Assembly (NCBI GenBank): GCA_019115145.1
Contig: DXED01000018.1
Span: 1-10,921 of the forward strand
Source of the DNA: Claveliimonas intestinigallinarum
GTDB taxonomy: Bacteria > Bacillota > Clostridia > Lachnospirales > Lachnospiraceae
Direction: 5' to 3'
DNA: 10,921 bases
Shown: positions 1 to 6,861 of the stretch, one piece after another
Layout of the letters: each line of letters starts with the position of its first letter
Numbering within the stretch: the stretch's first letter is position 1
Translations under genes and position numbers: made by a program
The notes under the pieces: generated by a model
Seen by the model: only the letters and a program-made list of their open reading frames with translations
What the model was told of the DNA's origin: nothing
Databases searched by the model: none

Positions 1-127
1 TCACAGAAGCCATATCCTATGTAACTCCCCTTAAAATGCAAAACCTCACTCCCATATCCCTCCGCCAAACGCGGGAATACGGGAATGAGATTCCCCCTCT
101 TGCTTCTCTTTTCACTTGTATCTGTAT

Positions 128-916
128 CTACACGCTGCCGCCGAACACCGCTTCCTCCGTCAGCCGGACAGCCTCCTCGTCCGGGCGGCAGGAAAGTTCG
201 TAGACGGGCAGGGCAGAAAGGAGATGATTCAACGTCTCCAGACAGAGTTCCATGCCGCCTTCCAGCCACCGGGGATAGAAGACGTTGTTGGAAACCGCCG
301 TCACCTTCTCAAACCCGGTCAGCTCCCGGATGGAATTCTCCGGCGCCTGCTTCAATACAATCAGGGCTTTCACCGGAACGCTGGTGTTCTCGCAGTAAGG
401 CGAAGAGCCATGCCAAGGAGTACCCCAGCCAAGAAAGGCATCGGGCGTCTCCTGAACGAAGACCACGTCACCATTGATGATCAGCGCATCCCTGTACTGG
501 TTCCACAGTTCCGCCTGGGTGGTCTTGCCGATGCCCGAAGGGCCAAGGAACATAAGGCCATTCCCTTGATAGTCGATCAGAGAACTGTGAAGATAGATAA
601 TGTGACGCTGCACAGCGTGGGTGTAGAAGATTTGGCAGAAAAAACTTGCAAGATAGTCTGTCTGCTGTAGTGGTAAAACACTTGCATTTCTCCATACCTT
701 ATCCACAACCATAATATCTCCGCCGCGACGAACAATATGGCTGACTTCATGTTCAATCTTATAATTATCTAAACCATGAATTTCTTCTGTCTCAGATAAT
801 AATTTCATCTGAAATACACTCGGTCTCTTTTCTCCAGTCAAAAAGGCATTCCATTCTGCACATGAAAAGTCTGCATGAAACTCAAAGCAAATCTCAGCAA
901 CTGTATATCGAGACAT
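128..916 (-). CDS. HPr-kinase-like ATP-binding protein of a RiPP-like cluster
   Basis: Resembles the HprK/PEP-carboxykinase-like proteins found in peptide-modification clusters, some of which (lasso peptide clusters of the paeninodin type) phosphorylate a serine of the precursor. About residues 1-110 form an N-terminal part without recognised motifs. Then follow HSSLIDYQGNGLMFLGPSG and a Walker A loop GPSGIGKTT (residues about 125-133), an INGDVVF motif whose Asp is the expected metal ligand, and GWGTPWHGSSPY. A GTG at 928 would add four residues, but AGGTGG lies 8 bases before the ATG at 916, so 916 is preferred. The gene begins 4 bases after the stop of the 130-residue gene, so the two are probably translationally coupled. 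Base composition is uneven: the N-terminal third is about 35-38% G+C, the core and C-terminus 55-62%. Kinase activity and target are inferred; the fold assignment is fairly safe. Confidence 0.82.
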   Translation of the reverse strand: MSRYTVAEICFEFHADFSCAEWNAFLTGEKRPSVFQMKLLSETEEIHGLDNYKIEHEVSHIVRRGGDIMVVDKVWRNASVLPLQQTDYLASFFCQIFYTHAVQRHIIYLHSSLIDYQGNGLMFLGPSGIGKTTQAELWNQYRDALIINGDVVFVQETPDAFLGWGTPWHGSSPYCENTSVPVKALIVLKQAPENSIRELTGFEKVTAVSNNVFYPRWLEGGMELCLETLNHLLSALPVYELSCRPDEEAVRLTEEAVFGGSV

Positions 917-920
917 TTTA

Positions 921-1313
921 CTAGCCACCTAAAGATAATTTATAACATCCCGATATTACATCCAAAAAATCCACCTTTTCTTCATCCGATGTTTTTGTAT
1001 TCCAGGGGCCAAAATATTCACTCAGGTTACCATCTTGTGCAGCATACCAAATTTCGCTATCTATAGCATTATAAAATGGACTAAGCGAATTTTCTTTATG
1101 CCAGCTATTTCCTGTAATTCCTCCTGTATATGATGTTTCTCCGTCATATGTAATCGTCCAATAAATTCTAAAAATCGAATTGTATGAACCTTCTTCGCTT
1201 GATCCTCCAGATACTGTTCCTCCAGCATTTGTAGAGAACAATGCTATTCCACCATTATTGCTATATTCTTCATCAATAATAATTGGCTGAGATTCTCCAT
1301 TAATTGTACTCAT
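921..1313 (-). CDS. 130-residue protein of unknown family; candidate substrate of the modification enzymes
   Basis: I do not recognise the family. The protein is 130 residues, soluble by appearance, strongly acidic (few Lys/Arg against many Asp/Glu), and rich in Gly, Ser, Thr, Asn and Tyr. Residues 20-43 are a Gly/Ser/Thr-rich stretch (NNGGIALFSTNAGG, then VSGGSSEEGSYN). The middle holds several aromatic residues (YWTITYDGETSYTGG, EIWYAA, EYFGPWN). The end, DVISGCYKLSLGG, carries the only cysteine (C123) and a terminal Gly-Gly. The start is firm: AGGAGG lies 7 bases before the ATG. The gene overlaps the end of the radical SAM gene by 14 bases and ends 4 bases before the kinase start. It is about 35% G+C against about 55% in the neighbours. 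Position between a radical SAM enzyme and a kinase suggests it is what they modify, but it could instead be an accessory or immunity protein. Confidence 0.75.
   Translation of the reverse strand: MSTINGESQPIIIDEEYSNNGGIALFSTNAGGTVSGGSSEEGSYNSIFRIYWTITYDGETSYTGGITGNSWHKENSLSPFYNAIDSEIWYAAQDGNLSEYFGPWNTKTSDEEKVDFLDVISGCYKLSLGG
925..930 (-). promoter_or_regulatory. Ribosome binding site that decides the kinase start
   Basis: AGGTGG on the minus strand, 8 bases before the ATG at 916. It lies inside the last codons of the 130-residue gene and overlaps the alternative GTG start at 928, which makes that GTG unlikely. Confidence 0.6.
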
Positions 1314-2337
1314 ATTTTTTCCTCCTACACATTGTAGTTCTCACTTTCAATTTCCCATCGTCTATGTCAAACAACGCCGCGCATCTTGCACAGCTTTGCT
1401 TTTCTTCGCATTCCCTGCATTCCTGCGGCCATTCCAGTCCGCTCCAGAAGGCAATCAGTTCCTTCCAGCAATCCTGAAAGGGCTTGTCCCGCACCGGGAT
1501 ATCCGGCCCGTTCATGAAACTGCAGAACCGCATATACCCGTTCCAGACGATCCAGTAACCGACCCGGTATTCTTTACACCAGTTACACGGCTTCCTGTCG
1601 AGATCAAATTCCCGTTTTGGTTTCACATCGGATTTCTGTTCCTGCCTCGGTGGTCTGATCCGCAGATGCTCCATATCCACATCCACGCCCCGGCCTGCGG
1701 TGCGAACATTGATGTTCGGGATCCAATGGAGCCGGTTCTTATCCACATACTGAATAATCTGTTCCACATCGTCCAGATTCTGATTGATGACTGTGCTCAC
1801 CAGTTCCACCGGGACCTTCATCTGCCGGAACATCTGGATCCCTGCATCTGCCCTGGTAAACCCTTTCTCTACCTGACAGACCTGCCGGTATACGTCATCA
1901 TTTGAACCGTACAGTGTAATCTTGCAGCCTTTTGGCGGACACTCCTCAAACAACTTCTCGTATTTCACTGCCAGCGAAGCATTGGTCTGCAGCGTGATGA
2001 AAAATCCCATCTGCGTCAATTCCCGCCAGATCGTCTCGAACTCCGAGTGCATCAGCGGCTCTCCGCCGGTAATACACAGCCATGTGGTGCCGGCTTCTTT
2101 GGCTTCACGGGCGATCCGCAGCCATTCCCCGGCGCTCAGTTCCCTGCCATGTTTATGTATCTCAGATTCCGGCAGGTGCACATAGCACATCCGGCAGTTA
2201 AAATTGCATCTCGGCGTCAGTTCAAATGTCCCGGATATGGGGATTGCGTCCTCATATGCTTTTTCCCACACTGCCTTGTAAAATGGATCAAGCCACTCCA
2301 TCCTGCGGCAGGCGGGTTCAAACTGCTGCTCACTCAT
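1300..2337 (-). CDS. Radical SAM/SPASM peptide-modifying enzyme
   Basis: A 345-residue radical SAM enzyme. The N-terminal part has the 4Fe-4S/SAM motif TPRCNFNCRMC (C44, C48, C51; CxxxCxxC) and the SAM-binding GGEP at 91-94. The C-terminal part has a SPASM-type cysteine pattern for auxiliary clusters: C251/C254, a Gly four residues before C272, C290, then C307-x2-C310-x5-C316-x2-C319 and C337. Such enzymes cut SAM to the 5'-deoxyadenosyl radical and install C-S, C-C or C-O bonds, epimerisations or related changes in ribosomal peptides. A PqqD-like protein directly upstream (8-base overlap) is the usual partner that presents the leader peptide. AGGA lies 6 bases before the ATG. The exact reaction cannot be read from the sequence. 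The only cysteine in the neighbouring 130-residue protein argues against a multi-thioether product. Confidence 0.9.
   Translation of the reverse strand: MSEQQFEPACRRMEWLDPFYKAVWEKAYEDAIPISGTFELTPRCNFNCRMCYVHLPESEIHKHGRELSAGEWLRIAREAKEAGTTWLCITGGEPLMHSEFETIWRELTQMGFFITLQTNASLAVKYEKLFEECPPKGCKITLYGSNDDVYRQVCQVEKGFTRADAGIQMFRQMKVPVELVSTVINQNLDDVEQIIQYVDKNRLHWIPNINVRTAGRGVDVDMEHLRIRPPRQEQKSDVKPKREFDLDRKPCNWCKEYRVGYWIVWNGYMRFCSFMNGPDIPVRDKPFQDCWKELIAFWSGLEWPQECRECEEKQSCARCAALFDIDDGKLKVRTTMCRRKKYEYN
1321..1326 (-). promoter_or_regulatory. Strong ribosome binding site embedded in the radical SAM gene
   Basis: AGGAGG on the minus strand, 7 bases before the ATG at 1313. The same bases encode the Arg-Arg after C337 near the end of the radical SAM enzyme (MCRRKKYEYN), so the two genes share this sequence. 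It is the best ribosome binding site of the left-hand gene set and would suit a product needed in larger amounts than the enzymes. Confidence 0.7.
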
Positions 2338-2656
2338 GTGTTTTCCTGGGAACCCGCATGGTAAAGCTGCCGTACATCTGTCCTTCGATCTCCAGGATGC
2401 CGTGTTCCGCCAGTCCTTTCAAAAACTGGTCCAGATCCGCTGAGACCTTATCGTATGTAGCGTCTGCATACCGCTCCATAGTCAGCTTGATCAGGTCCTC
2501 TTTTGTGAAGTCGTGATCCTTCATGTAGTCCCAGAGATAGGCTGCCGGTTTGGTAATGTAATTGATGCCAAGCACTTCCCGCACCCGCTTCCCGGTCGGA
2601 ACGATCACATACTGCCCTGCCACTTCCCGCAGGATCAGCCCGTCTTTCAGTCTCAT
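2330..2656 (-). CDS. PqqD-family RiPP recognition element protein
   Basis: A 108-residue stand-alone PqqD-like protein (PF05402 type). Typical features are an N-terminal LKDGLILREVAGQYVIVPTG (residues 3-22), a central KPAAYLWDYMKD, TKEDLIKLTMERY and a C-terminal DLDQFLKGLAEHGILE. The family forms a winged-helix-like fold that binds the leader of a precursor peptide and delivers it to the radical SAM partner. It is the first gene after the hairpin at 2691-2752 and overlaps the radical SAM gene by 8 bases. An AGAGGTG sequence lies about 7 bases before the start. It is slightly longer than PqqD itself (about 90 residues), with an extra charged tail ending RVPRKTHE. Confidence 0.88.
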   Translation of the reverse strand: MRLKDGLILREVAGQYVIVPTGKRVREVLGINYITKPAAYLWDYMKDHDFTKEDLIKLTMERYADATYDKVSADLDQFLKGLAEHGILEIEGQMYGSFTMRVPRKTHE

Positions 2657-2690
2657 CTCCCATCACCTCTGCCACTGCAGCCCCGAAAAC

Positions 2691-2752
2691 AAAAAACGGG
2701 GCGTTCTATACTGTCCACTTTGACTATACATAGACTAGTATAAAACGCCCCG
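2691..2752 (-). terminator. Intrinsic terminator or attenuator between regulator and modification genes
   Basis: Arms 2697-2712 and 2737-2752 (CGGGGCGTTCTATACT against AGTATAAAACGCCCCG) pair over 16 positions with one mismatch. Read on the minus strand the hairpin is followed by six T (2696-2691) and more T after one G. It lies 33 bases after the response regulator stop and 35 bases before the PqqD start. No convincing promoter follows it, so the modification genes are either expressed by read-through, with this as an attenuator, or from a start inside the hairpin. Confidence 0.8.
2706..2731. repeat. CTATAC direct repeats in the attenuator, possible operator
   Basis: CTATAC occurs at 2706-2711 and again at 2724-2729, 18 bases apart, with TATA-rich sequence on either side inside the hairpin just described. 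SARP-type regulators usually bind short direct repeats, and a regulator of that type is encoded immediately upstream, so these could be its binding sites. The repeat is short and could be chance. Confidence 0.3.
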
Positions 2753-2784
2753 CGTTACAAAACCGTTACTCATATATATTTATA

Positions 2785-3588
2785 TCACAATTTCCCTTCT
2801 TCGATCTCCAGCCGGGCCGAAGTCTCCTCCGCCCAGGAGTATTCCTGGAGATACCGTCCGGATGCCCTCCAGACGCGCTGCGCCTCCACACTTCCCTCCA
2901 GCAGCTCGTAATAATCACAGTCCACCTTCCTCACATCGATCTGACACGTTCCCCGGCTCACGGAAAACAACTCTTCACCGCCGTATGCTGCCAGCACCTG
3001 CCGAATCTGCATGACTGCCTTCCGGTACAGGTTCTTCACCCGGCTGTCATAGGCTCTGTCCTCCCACAGCTTGTCCGCCGCCTCTTCAATGGTCACCATC
3101 CCTCCCCGATGGTCCACGCAGAGAGCCAGCAGCTCTTTCGCCTTGGCATTTGGAAAATGCACTGCCTTTCCATCTATAAAAACATCAAATCTTCCGAAGG
3201 TGCGGACATATACCCTTTTTCTCTGACGTGCAGACAGCAGTCTCGCGCGCTCCAGCACCTCCGCGATATCCTTCCGGTCATAAGGCTTCGTCAGGTAATA
3301 ATCCGCCTTCACCTTCAATGCGTCCAAAGTATAGTTTTCATACCCCGTGATAAAGATCACCACCAGGTCCGGCCGGATTTCCCGCAGCTTTTCCGTCAGC
3401 TCGATCCCATTCATCCCCGGCATCTCGATGTCCAGAAATGCCGCCTCCACCGGCTGCTCCTTTATAAATCCCAGTGCTTTAAAAGGATCGGCAAACGCCC
3501 CCACAGTCTCAACGTCCGGCATATCCTCTGTCTCAAGCATAAACTGCTGCAGAGCCAGTCTCTCATCATCCACGATCATGACCCGCAT
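2785..3588 (-). CDS. Response regulator with SARP-like winged-helix output
   Basis: About 267 residues. The receiver domain spans roughly residues 1-120: an acidic pair in MIVDDERLAL, the phospho-acceptor Asp in AAFLDIEMPGMNG (D53), the switch Thr in IFITGYEN and the conserved Lys in YLTKPYD. After a basic linker comes a winged-helix domain of the OmpR/SARP type, VRTFGRFDVFIDGKAVHFPN, then LLALCVDHRGGMVTIEEAADKLW. A short tail (about 50 residues) is too small for a full BTAD domain. This is the COG3947-like architecture. Two ATGs compete, at 3597 and 3588. The second gives MRVMIVDDE and a 9-base gap from GGAG and is preferred. The gene overlaps the 3' end of the sensor kinase, as expected for a co-translated pair. 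It probably controls the modification genes downstream, its own operon, or both. Confidence 0.87.
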   Translation of the reverse strand: MRVMIVDDERLALQQFMLETEDMPDVETVGAFADPFKALGFIKEQPVEAAFLDIEMPGMNGIELTEKLREIRPDLVVIFITGYENYTLDALKVKADYYLTKPYDRKDIAEVLERARLLSARQRKRVYVRTFGRFDVFIDGKAVHFPNAKAKELLALCVDHRGGMVTIEEAADKLWEDRAYDSRVKNLYRKAVMQIRQVLAAYGGEELFSVSRGTCQIDVRKVDCDYYELLEGSVEAQRVWRASGRYLQEYSWAEETSARLEIEEGKL

Positions 3589-5368
3589 GGCATTCATCTC
3601 CTTTTCTGTCTTCTTTTGGGAATGTGACCGTCACCTTGGTCCCCTCCCCCGGCCGGCTGTGGATATCCAGCCTGCCGCGGGCGATCTCCCTGATCCTGAA
3701 ACGGATATTTTCAAGCCCGATATGGCTGAACTTGTCACTGACCTTCCCTCGCTTCTCAATGCTTTCTACCTCAAACCCGATGCCGTCGTCTTCCACTTCC
3801 ACTACATAGGCGTCCGCCTCCTCGCGGCTTCGGATCGTCACGGTACCTCCCTCCATCCTGGCACAGATCCCATGCTTCACCGCATTTTCCACCAGCGGCT
3901 GCACAGACAGCGGTGGCACCTGGAAGCTCTTTGTCCCGATATCTTCCGCCACACGCAGCCGTTCTCCAAACCGGACCTTCTCGATGTTCAGGTAAGCCTG
4001 GATATGTCTCAGCTCGTCCGAGAAAGGGATCAGTTCTCTCTCCCCTACATTTTCCAGGTTTGAGCGCAGATAAGTGGAAAAATCATACACCGTTTTCTGC
4101 GCCTGCTCCGGATCCACCTTGACCAGCGTCCGGATGGAATTCAATGTGTTATAGATAAAATGCGGTTTGATCTGGCTGGCCATCAGCTCGGCCCTGCTCC
4201 TTCGCAGCCTGCGCGCCAGCTCCCTGTTTTCCTTCATCTTGCGCAAAAGGGAAACGACACTGATGCGCAGAAGATTCACAGAGTAGATCAGGATCGCCAC
4301 ACGCACCAGGCTCCCCACCAGTCCGCTGTCACGGTAAAAACGCGCTGCTTCCGCAACAGCCGCAAGGACGACGATCAGGAGACACACGATCTCTGACCGG
4401 ATAAATTCCCCTTCTTTTCTCCTGACAGCCAGGATGTGGATCAGCAACGCATACACCAGGGACACTGTCATAAAAGTAACCGTGACAGGGAGCAGCTCGA
4501 TCAGGTCGGGCCCTCCCAGGCATTCCGATGCCAGACTGGCTCCCACATCCGCCAGACAGAGATAGAACAGGAACCTGCTTGCCTTGCCGCAGATATCGGG
4601 CCATCTGTGACACAGATACGCCGCCATGAACATCGGACAAAACAGCAGGGACAGCACAGCAAAGTAGTGCCAGGCCTCCAGCCCCACGATCCCCGAGGGA
4701 AGCCTGGACTCCCCGCACAGCCAGAATGACACAAACACCAGCAGGATCCCCTGACTGGCAGGCCAGCTATGTAAAGAGTATCTCCGGCTGATGACGGCAA
4801 GTAGGAGGATAACAGCTCCGACCATGCCGATCATGGCACTCATCCGGCCTATCTTCATCTGGCGTGAAATGATCTCACTCACCATGCCATCAAAGTCCCC
4901 GAAATACATCTCCCCCATCCCTCCGGAAAACCTGTCATAGGGAGAACTGACTACGATCCGTATCTCCTTCCCCGCATCCGACTCATTTAACCGGACAAAG
5001 TTCCAGGCACTGGTCAGCTCCCGCCCGATCAGCTCCCGCTCCGGGAACTGATAGGCCAGGCGCTCCCCCACATACACCTGCACATACTGCATCCTGGAGC
5101 GAAAGACGATCGCGTCATCTTCCCGTATCTCCTCCGGAGCCGTCTTCCGGAAAGTAACTTCCGTATCCTTAGGGACGTCAAGGCTGGCCGGCAACGTCAC
5201 CGTCCCTTCCTTCTCCTGGAAACTATATGCCCATCCGGTGCTGAAATCTTCCATCCTCCTGCTGCTGAACAGATCCTGGCGGGTAGAAAAAATGAGGAGC
5301 AGCATGAAACCGCAGAAGAGGACCAATGCCATGGTCCCGGAGATCCGTATCACTTTCCTGTCTTTCAT
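3566..5368 (-). CDS. LytS-type membrane sensor histidine kinase
   Basis: A 600-residue sensor. A membrane helix at about 11-27 is followed by an extracytoplasmic region of roughly 145 residues, then a block of hydrophobic segments between about 175 and 370 that fits a multi-helix 7TM-type sensor module (7TMR-DISM-like layout). The kinase part is of the His_kinase (PF06580)/LytS type: SQIKPHFIYNTLNSIRTL with the phospho-His H403, the N-box PLVENAVKHG (491-500), DDGIGF (537-542), GLENIRFRI and GEGTKVTVTFP. AGGAGG lies about 8 bases before the ATG, and the nucleotidyltransferase stop is 19 bases upstream, so these belong to one transcript. The extracytoplasmic ligand is unknown; the mature modified product of the cluster is an attractive guess. 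The gene runs about 22 bases past the preferred start of the response regulator. Confidence 0.9.
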   Translation of the reverse strand: MKDRKVIRISGTMALVLFCGFMLLLIFSTRQDLFSSRRMEDFSTGWAYSFQEKEGTVTLPASLDVPKDTEVTFRKTAPEEIREDDAIVFRSRMQYVQVYVGERLAYQFPERELIGRELTSAWNFVRLNESDAGKEIRIVVSSPYDRFSGGMGEMYFGDFDGMVSEIISRQMKIGRMSAMIGMVGAVILLLAVISRRYSLHSWPASQGILLVFVSFWLCGESRLPSGIVGLEAWHYFAVLSLLFCPMFMAAYLCHRWPDICGKASRFLFYLCLADVGASLASECLGGPDLIELLPVTVTFMTVSLVYALLIHILAVRRKEGEFIRSEIVCLLIVVLAAVAEAARFYRDSGLVGSLVRVAILIYSVNLLRISVVSLLRKMKENRELARRLRRSRAELMASQIKPHFIYNTLNSIRTLVKVDPEQAQKTVYDFSTYLRSNLENVGERELIPFSDELRHIQAYLNIEKVRFGERLRVAEDIGTKSFQVPPLSVQPLVENAVKHGICARMEGGTVTIRSREEADAYVVEVEDDGIGFEVESIEKRGKVSDKFSHIGLENIRFRIREIARGRLDIHSRPGEGTKVTVTFPKEDRKGDECHAGHDRG

Positions 5369-5387
5369 GTCTGACTCCTCCTATCCC

Positions 5388-6668
5388 TTACAGCCCGATC
5401 TTCTTCAGCAGTCTGTACTGTTCCCTCGCTTCATCCACATATTGGCCCTTGTCCAGGCCGTGAAACGCCGCCTCCAGCCTCTGCCGCTCCCGCAGCCCCC
5501 GCATCCACCGCCTGATCCAGGCCAGGGGGAGGAGCGCCGGATGGCGCTCCACCGCAGGCATAAAATACGCCATATGCTTCCTCTGCGGAAACGCGATCTT
5601 CCAGAGCGCTTTCGCGCGGATCAGCACAGACGCGCGGTCCGTGCGGGCGTCTATCCCCTTCCGCAACCGCCGGATGCTGTCGTCCCTCTCAAATCCGAAC
5701 ACCCCGCCGGTCATGATATAAGACGCCAGCTGCCCGAGGACTTCCTTATCCGGCGCATTTCCTGTTTCGCTTCCTGCTGCCTCTGTCTTCCCTGTCTCCG
5801 CTCCCGAAGGCACCTGGAACCATTCCCGGCAGACCTGCAGCAGCGTCTTTACAAAGACGTCCAGCCGTATTTTCCTGCATTCCTCCCATATATACTTCCA
5901 GTCCATCTGCTCCTGATAAGCCTTCAGATATAAGGCAATATCCATCACCATGCGGATCCCCGCCCCGGTGCTATTGAGATGCTTTGCCAGGTGGAAACAC
6001 AGAAAGATGAAATGATCCTCCAGAGAGAAATATCGCCTGCTCTTCCCAGACACTGTGCCGGTCACTGCGCCGCTCTCCCCTCGACGCGGCCCCGGCTCAT
6101 CCTGCAGCCGGTCAAAAGCTTTCGCGAAATAGCCTTCTTGATCCACCTGGTTCCAGTATTTCCCGAAAGCCAGCCTCCTGTGGATCTCATAAGACAGCGT
6201 TCCGTTCGTGCAGGTCCACACCGCGCTGCCTTCCCCTTCTTTCGTATACCCCAGCCCATTCAGGACCCGGAGCGTCTTCTCCATATCTTCATCCCGCACC
6301 AGCACATCCACATCTCCCATCGTGCGGAGCTCCGGAGCCGGATACAGCTCCCGCAGCTCATACCCTTTAAAGAATGCGTAGGGGATCCCGGCCTGCTCCA
6401 TACGGTCGGCAAACATTTTCACCTCTTCCTCCAGCTGCACTGAGCGAAAGATCGTTGCCATATAGATCTCCCGGAACTTCCGGGCCACCGGGTCTTCCGC
6501 ACGGGTTTTCAGGACCGGCTGCAGCATGCTGCTGACAATACCGCCCACATTGTGCTTCTGCGCCGCCTGATACAGCGCTTCCAGGGAAACATCCCGGAGG
6601 GAGCCTATACTGCGCCCGTTTGTAAATGCGGCTAAGATCTGTATCAATATCTGGTCTTCACGGGTCAT
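5388..6668 (-). CDS. Nucleotidyltransferase-family protein (PF14907-like)
   Basis: A 426-residue protein of the uncharacterised nucleotidyltransferase family that recurs in RiPP-type clusters. The key region is IPYAFFKGYELRELYP followed by ELRTMGDVDVLVRD: the Asp pair D119 and D121 in GDVDVLV is the expected catalytic metal site of the polymerase-beta fold. Further on, FHLAKHLNSTGAGIR then MVMDIALYLK is the other conserved block. A stretch near residues 285-310, rich in Gly, Ala, Glu and Thr, looks like a flexible linker. It is the first gene of the leftward transcript, 72-80 bases after a good -10 sequence; GAGGTGA precedes the ATG by about 6 bases. The substrate is unknown. By analogy to related clusters it may transfer a nucleotide or similar group to the peptide or to a partner protein, but that is inference. 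Confidence 0.82.
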   Translation of the reverse strand: MTREDQILIQILAAFTNGRSIGSLRDVSLEALYQAAQKHNVGGIVSSMLQPVLKTRAEDPVARKFREIYMATIFRSVQLEEEVKMFADRMEQAGIPYAFFKGYELRELYPAPELRTMGDVDVLVRDEDMEKTLRVLNGLGYTKEGEGSAVWTCTNGTLSYEIHRRLAFGKYWNQVDQEGYFAKAFDRLQDEPGPRRGESGAVTGTVSGKSRRYFSLEDHFIFLCFHLAKHLNSTGAGIRMVMDIALYLKAYQEQMDWKYIWEECRKIRLDVFVKTLLQVCREWFQVPSGAETGKTEAAGSETGNAPDKEVLGQLASYIMTGGVFGFERDDSIRRLRKGIDARTDRASVLIRAKALWKIAFPQRKHMAYFMPAVERHPALLPLAWIRRWMRGLRERQRLEAAFHGLDKGQYVDEAREQYRLLKKIGL

Positions 6669-6746
6669 TTCCTGTCACCTCGTCCATACCCTTTCCTTGA
6701 TAAAAATGGTGTAAAAAGTCCGTCCGTGTACGCTCATACCTACTGT

Positions 6747-6763
6747 ATTATATTAGCACATAT
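6747..6763 (-). promoter_or_regulatory. Promoter -10 region of the nucleotidyltransferase operon
   Basis: Read on the minus strand, ATATGTGCTAATATAAT contains a perfect TATAAT (6752-6747) with a TGTGCT just upstream. The -35 region about 17 bases further up (CGGCTG) is poor, so the promoter may need an activator. Transcription would start near 6740 and leave a leader of about 70 bases. It is positioned right after the terminator at 6781-6819. A near-identical sequence occurs at 9220-9236. Confidence 0.5.
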
Positions 6764-6780
6764 CTCCGACAGCCGCTAAT

Positions 6781-6819
6781 AAAAAATTCCCTCCACATGG
6801 CTATGCCATGCAGAGGGAA
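6781..6819 (-). terminator. Intrinsic terminator after the broken HEPN-like gene
   Basis: TTCCCTC (6787-6793) pairs with GAGGGAA (6813-6819), and CATGGC (6796-6801) with GCCATG (6805-6810), separated by a two-base internal loop and closed by a 3-base loop. On the minus strand the hairpin is followed by six T (6786-6781). It insulates the operon to the left from the broken gene to the right. Confidence 0.85.
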
Positions 6820-6861
6820 ATCGTTATTTATGAGTCTTGGGCAAAAACTATATGAAATTTA

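Noticed and set aside
1..13. Possible start of a further leftward gene (ATG at 13 followed by GCT TCT GTG)
   Set aside because: Only four codons are visible and the GGGGAG upstream is 11 bases away; too little to call a gene.
81..95. GGGAAT/ATTCCC inverted repeat after the kinase gene as an operon terminator
   Set aside because: Only six pairs with a 3-base loop and no T-tract on the minus strand.
128..2656. A lasso peptide cluster, because HprK-like and nucleotidyltransferase proteins occur in such clusters
   Set aside because: No asparagine-synthetase-like cyclase, no transglutaminase-like protease and no short lasso precursor; instead a radical SAM/SPASM enzyme is present.
3347..4063. 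A 238-residue plus-strand frame
   Set aside because: Antisense to the kinase domain of the sensor and the receiver domain of the regulator, which carry all catalytic motifs.
5238..5933. A 231-residue plus-strand frame
   Set aside because: It lies antisense to the nucleotidyltransferase and sensor kinase, both convincing, and is Pro/Arg/Leu-rich as expected of a shadow frame.
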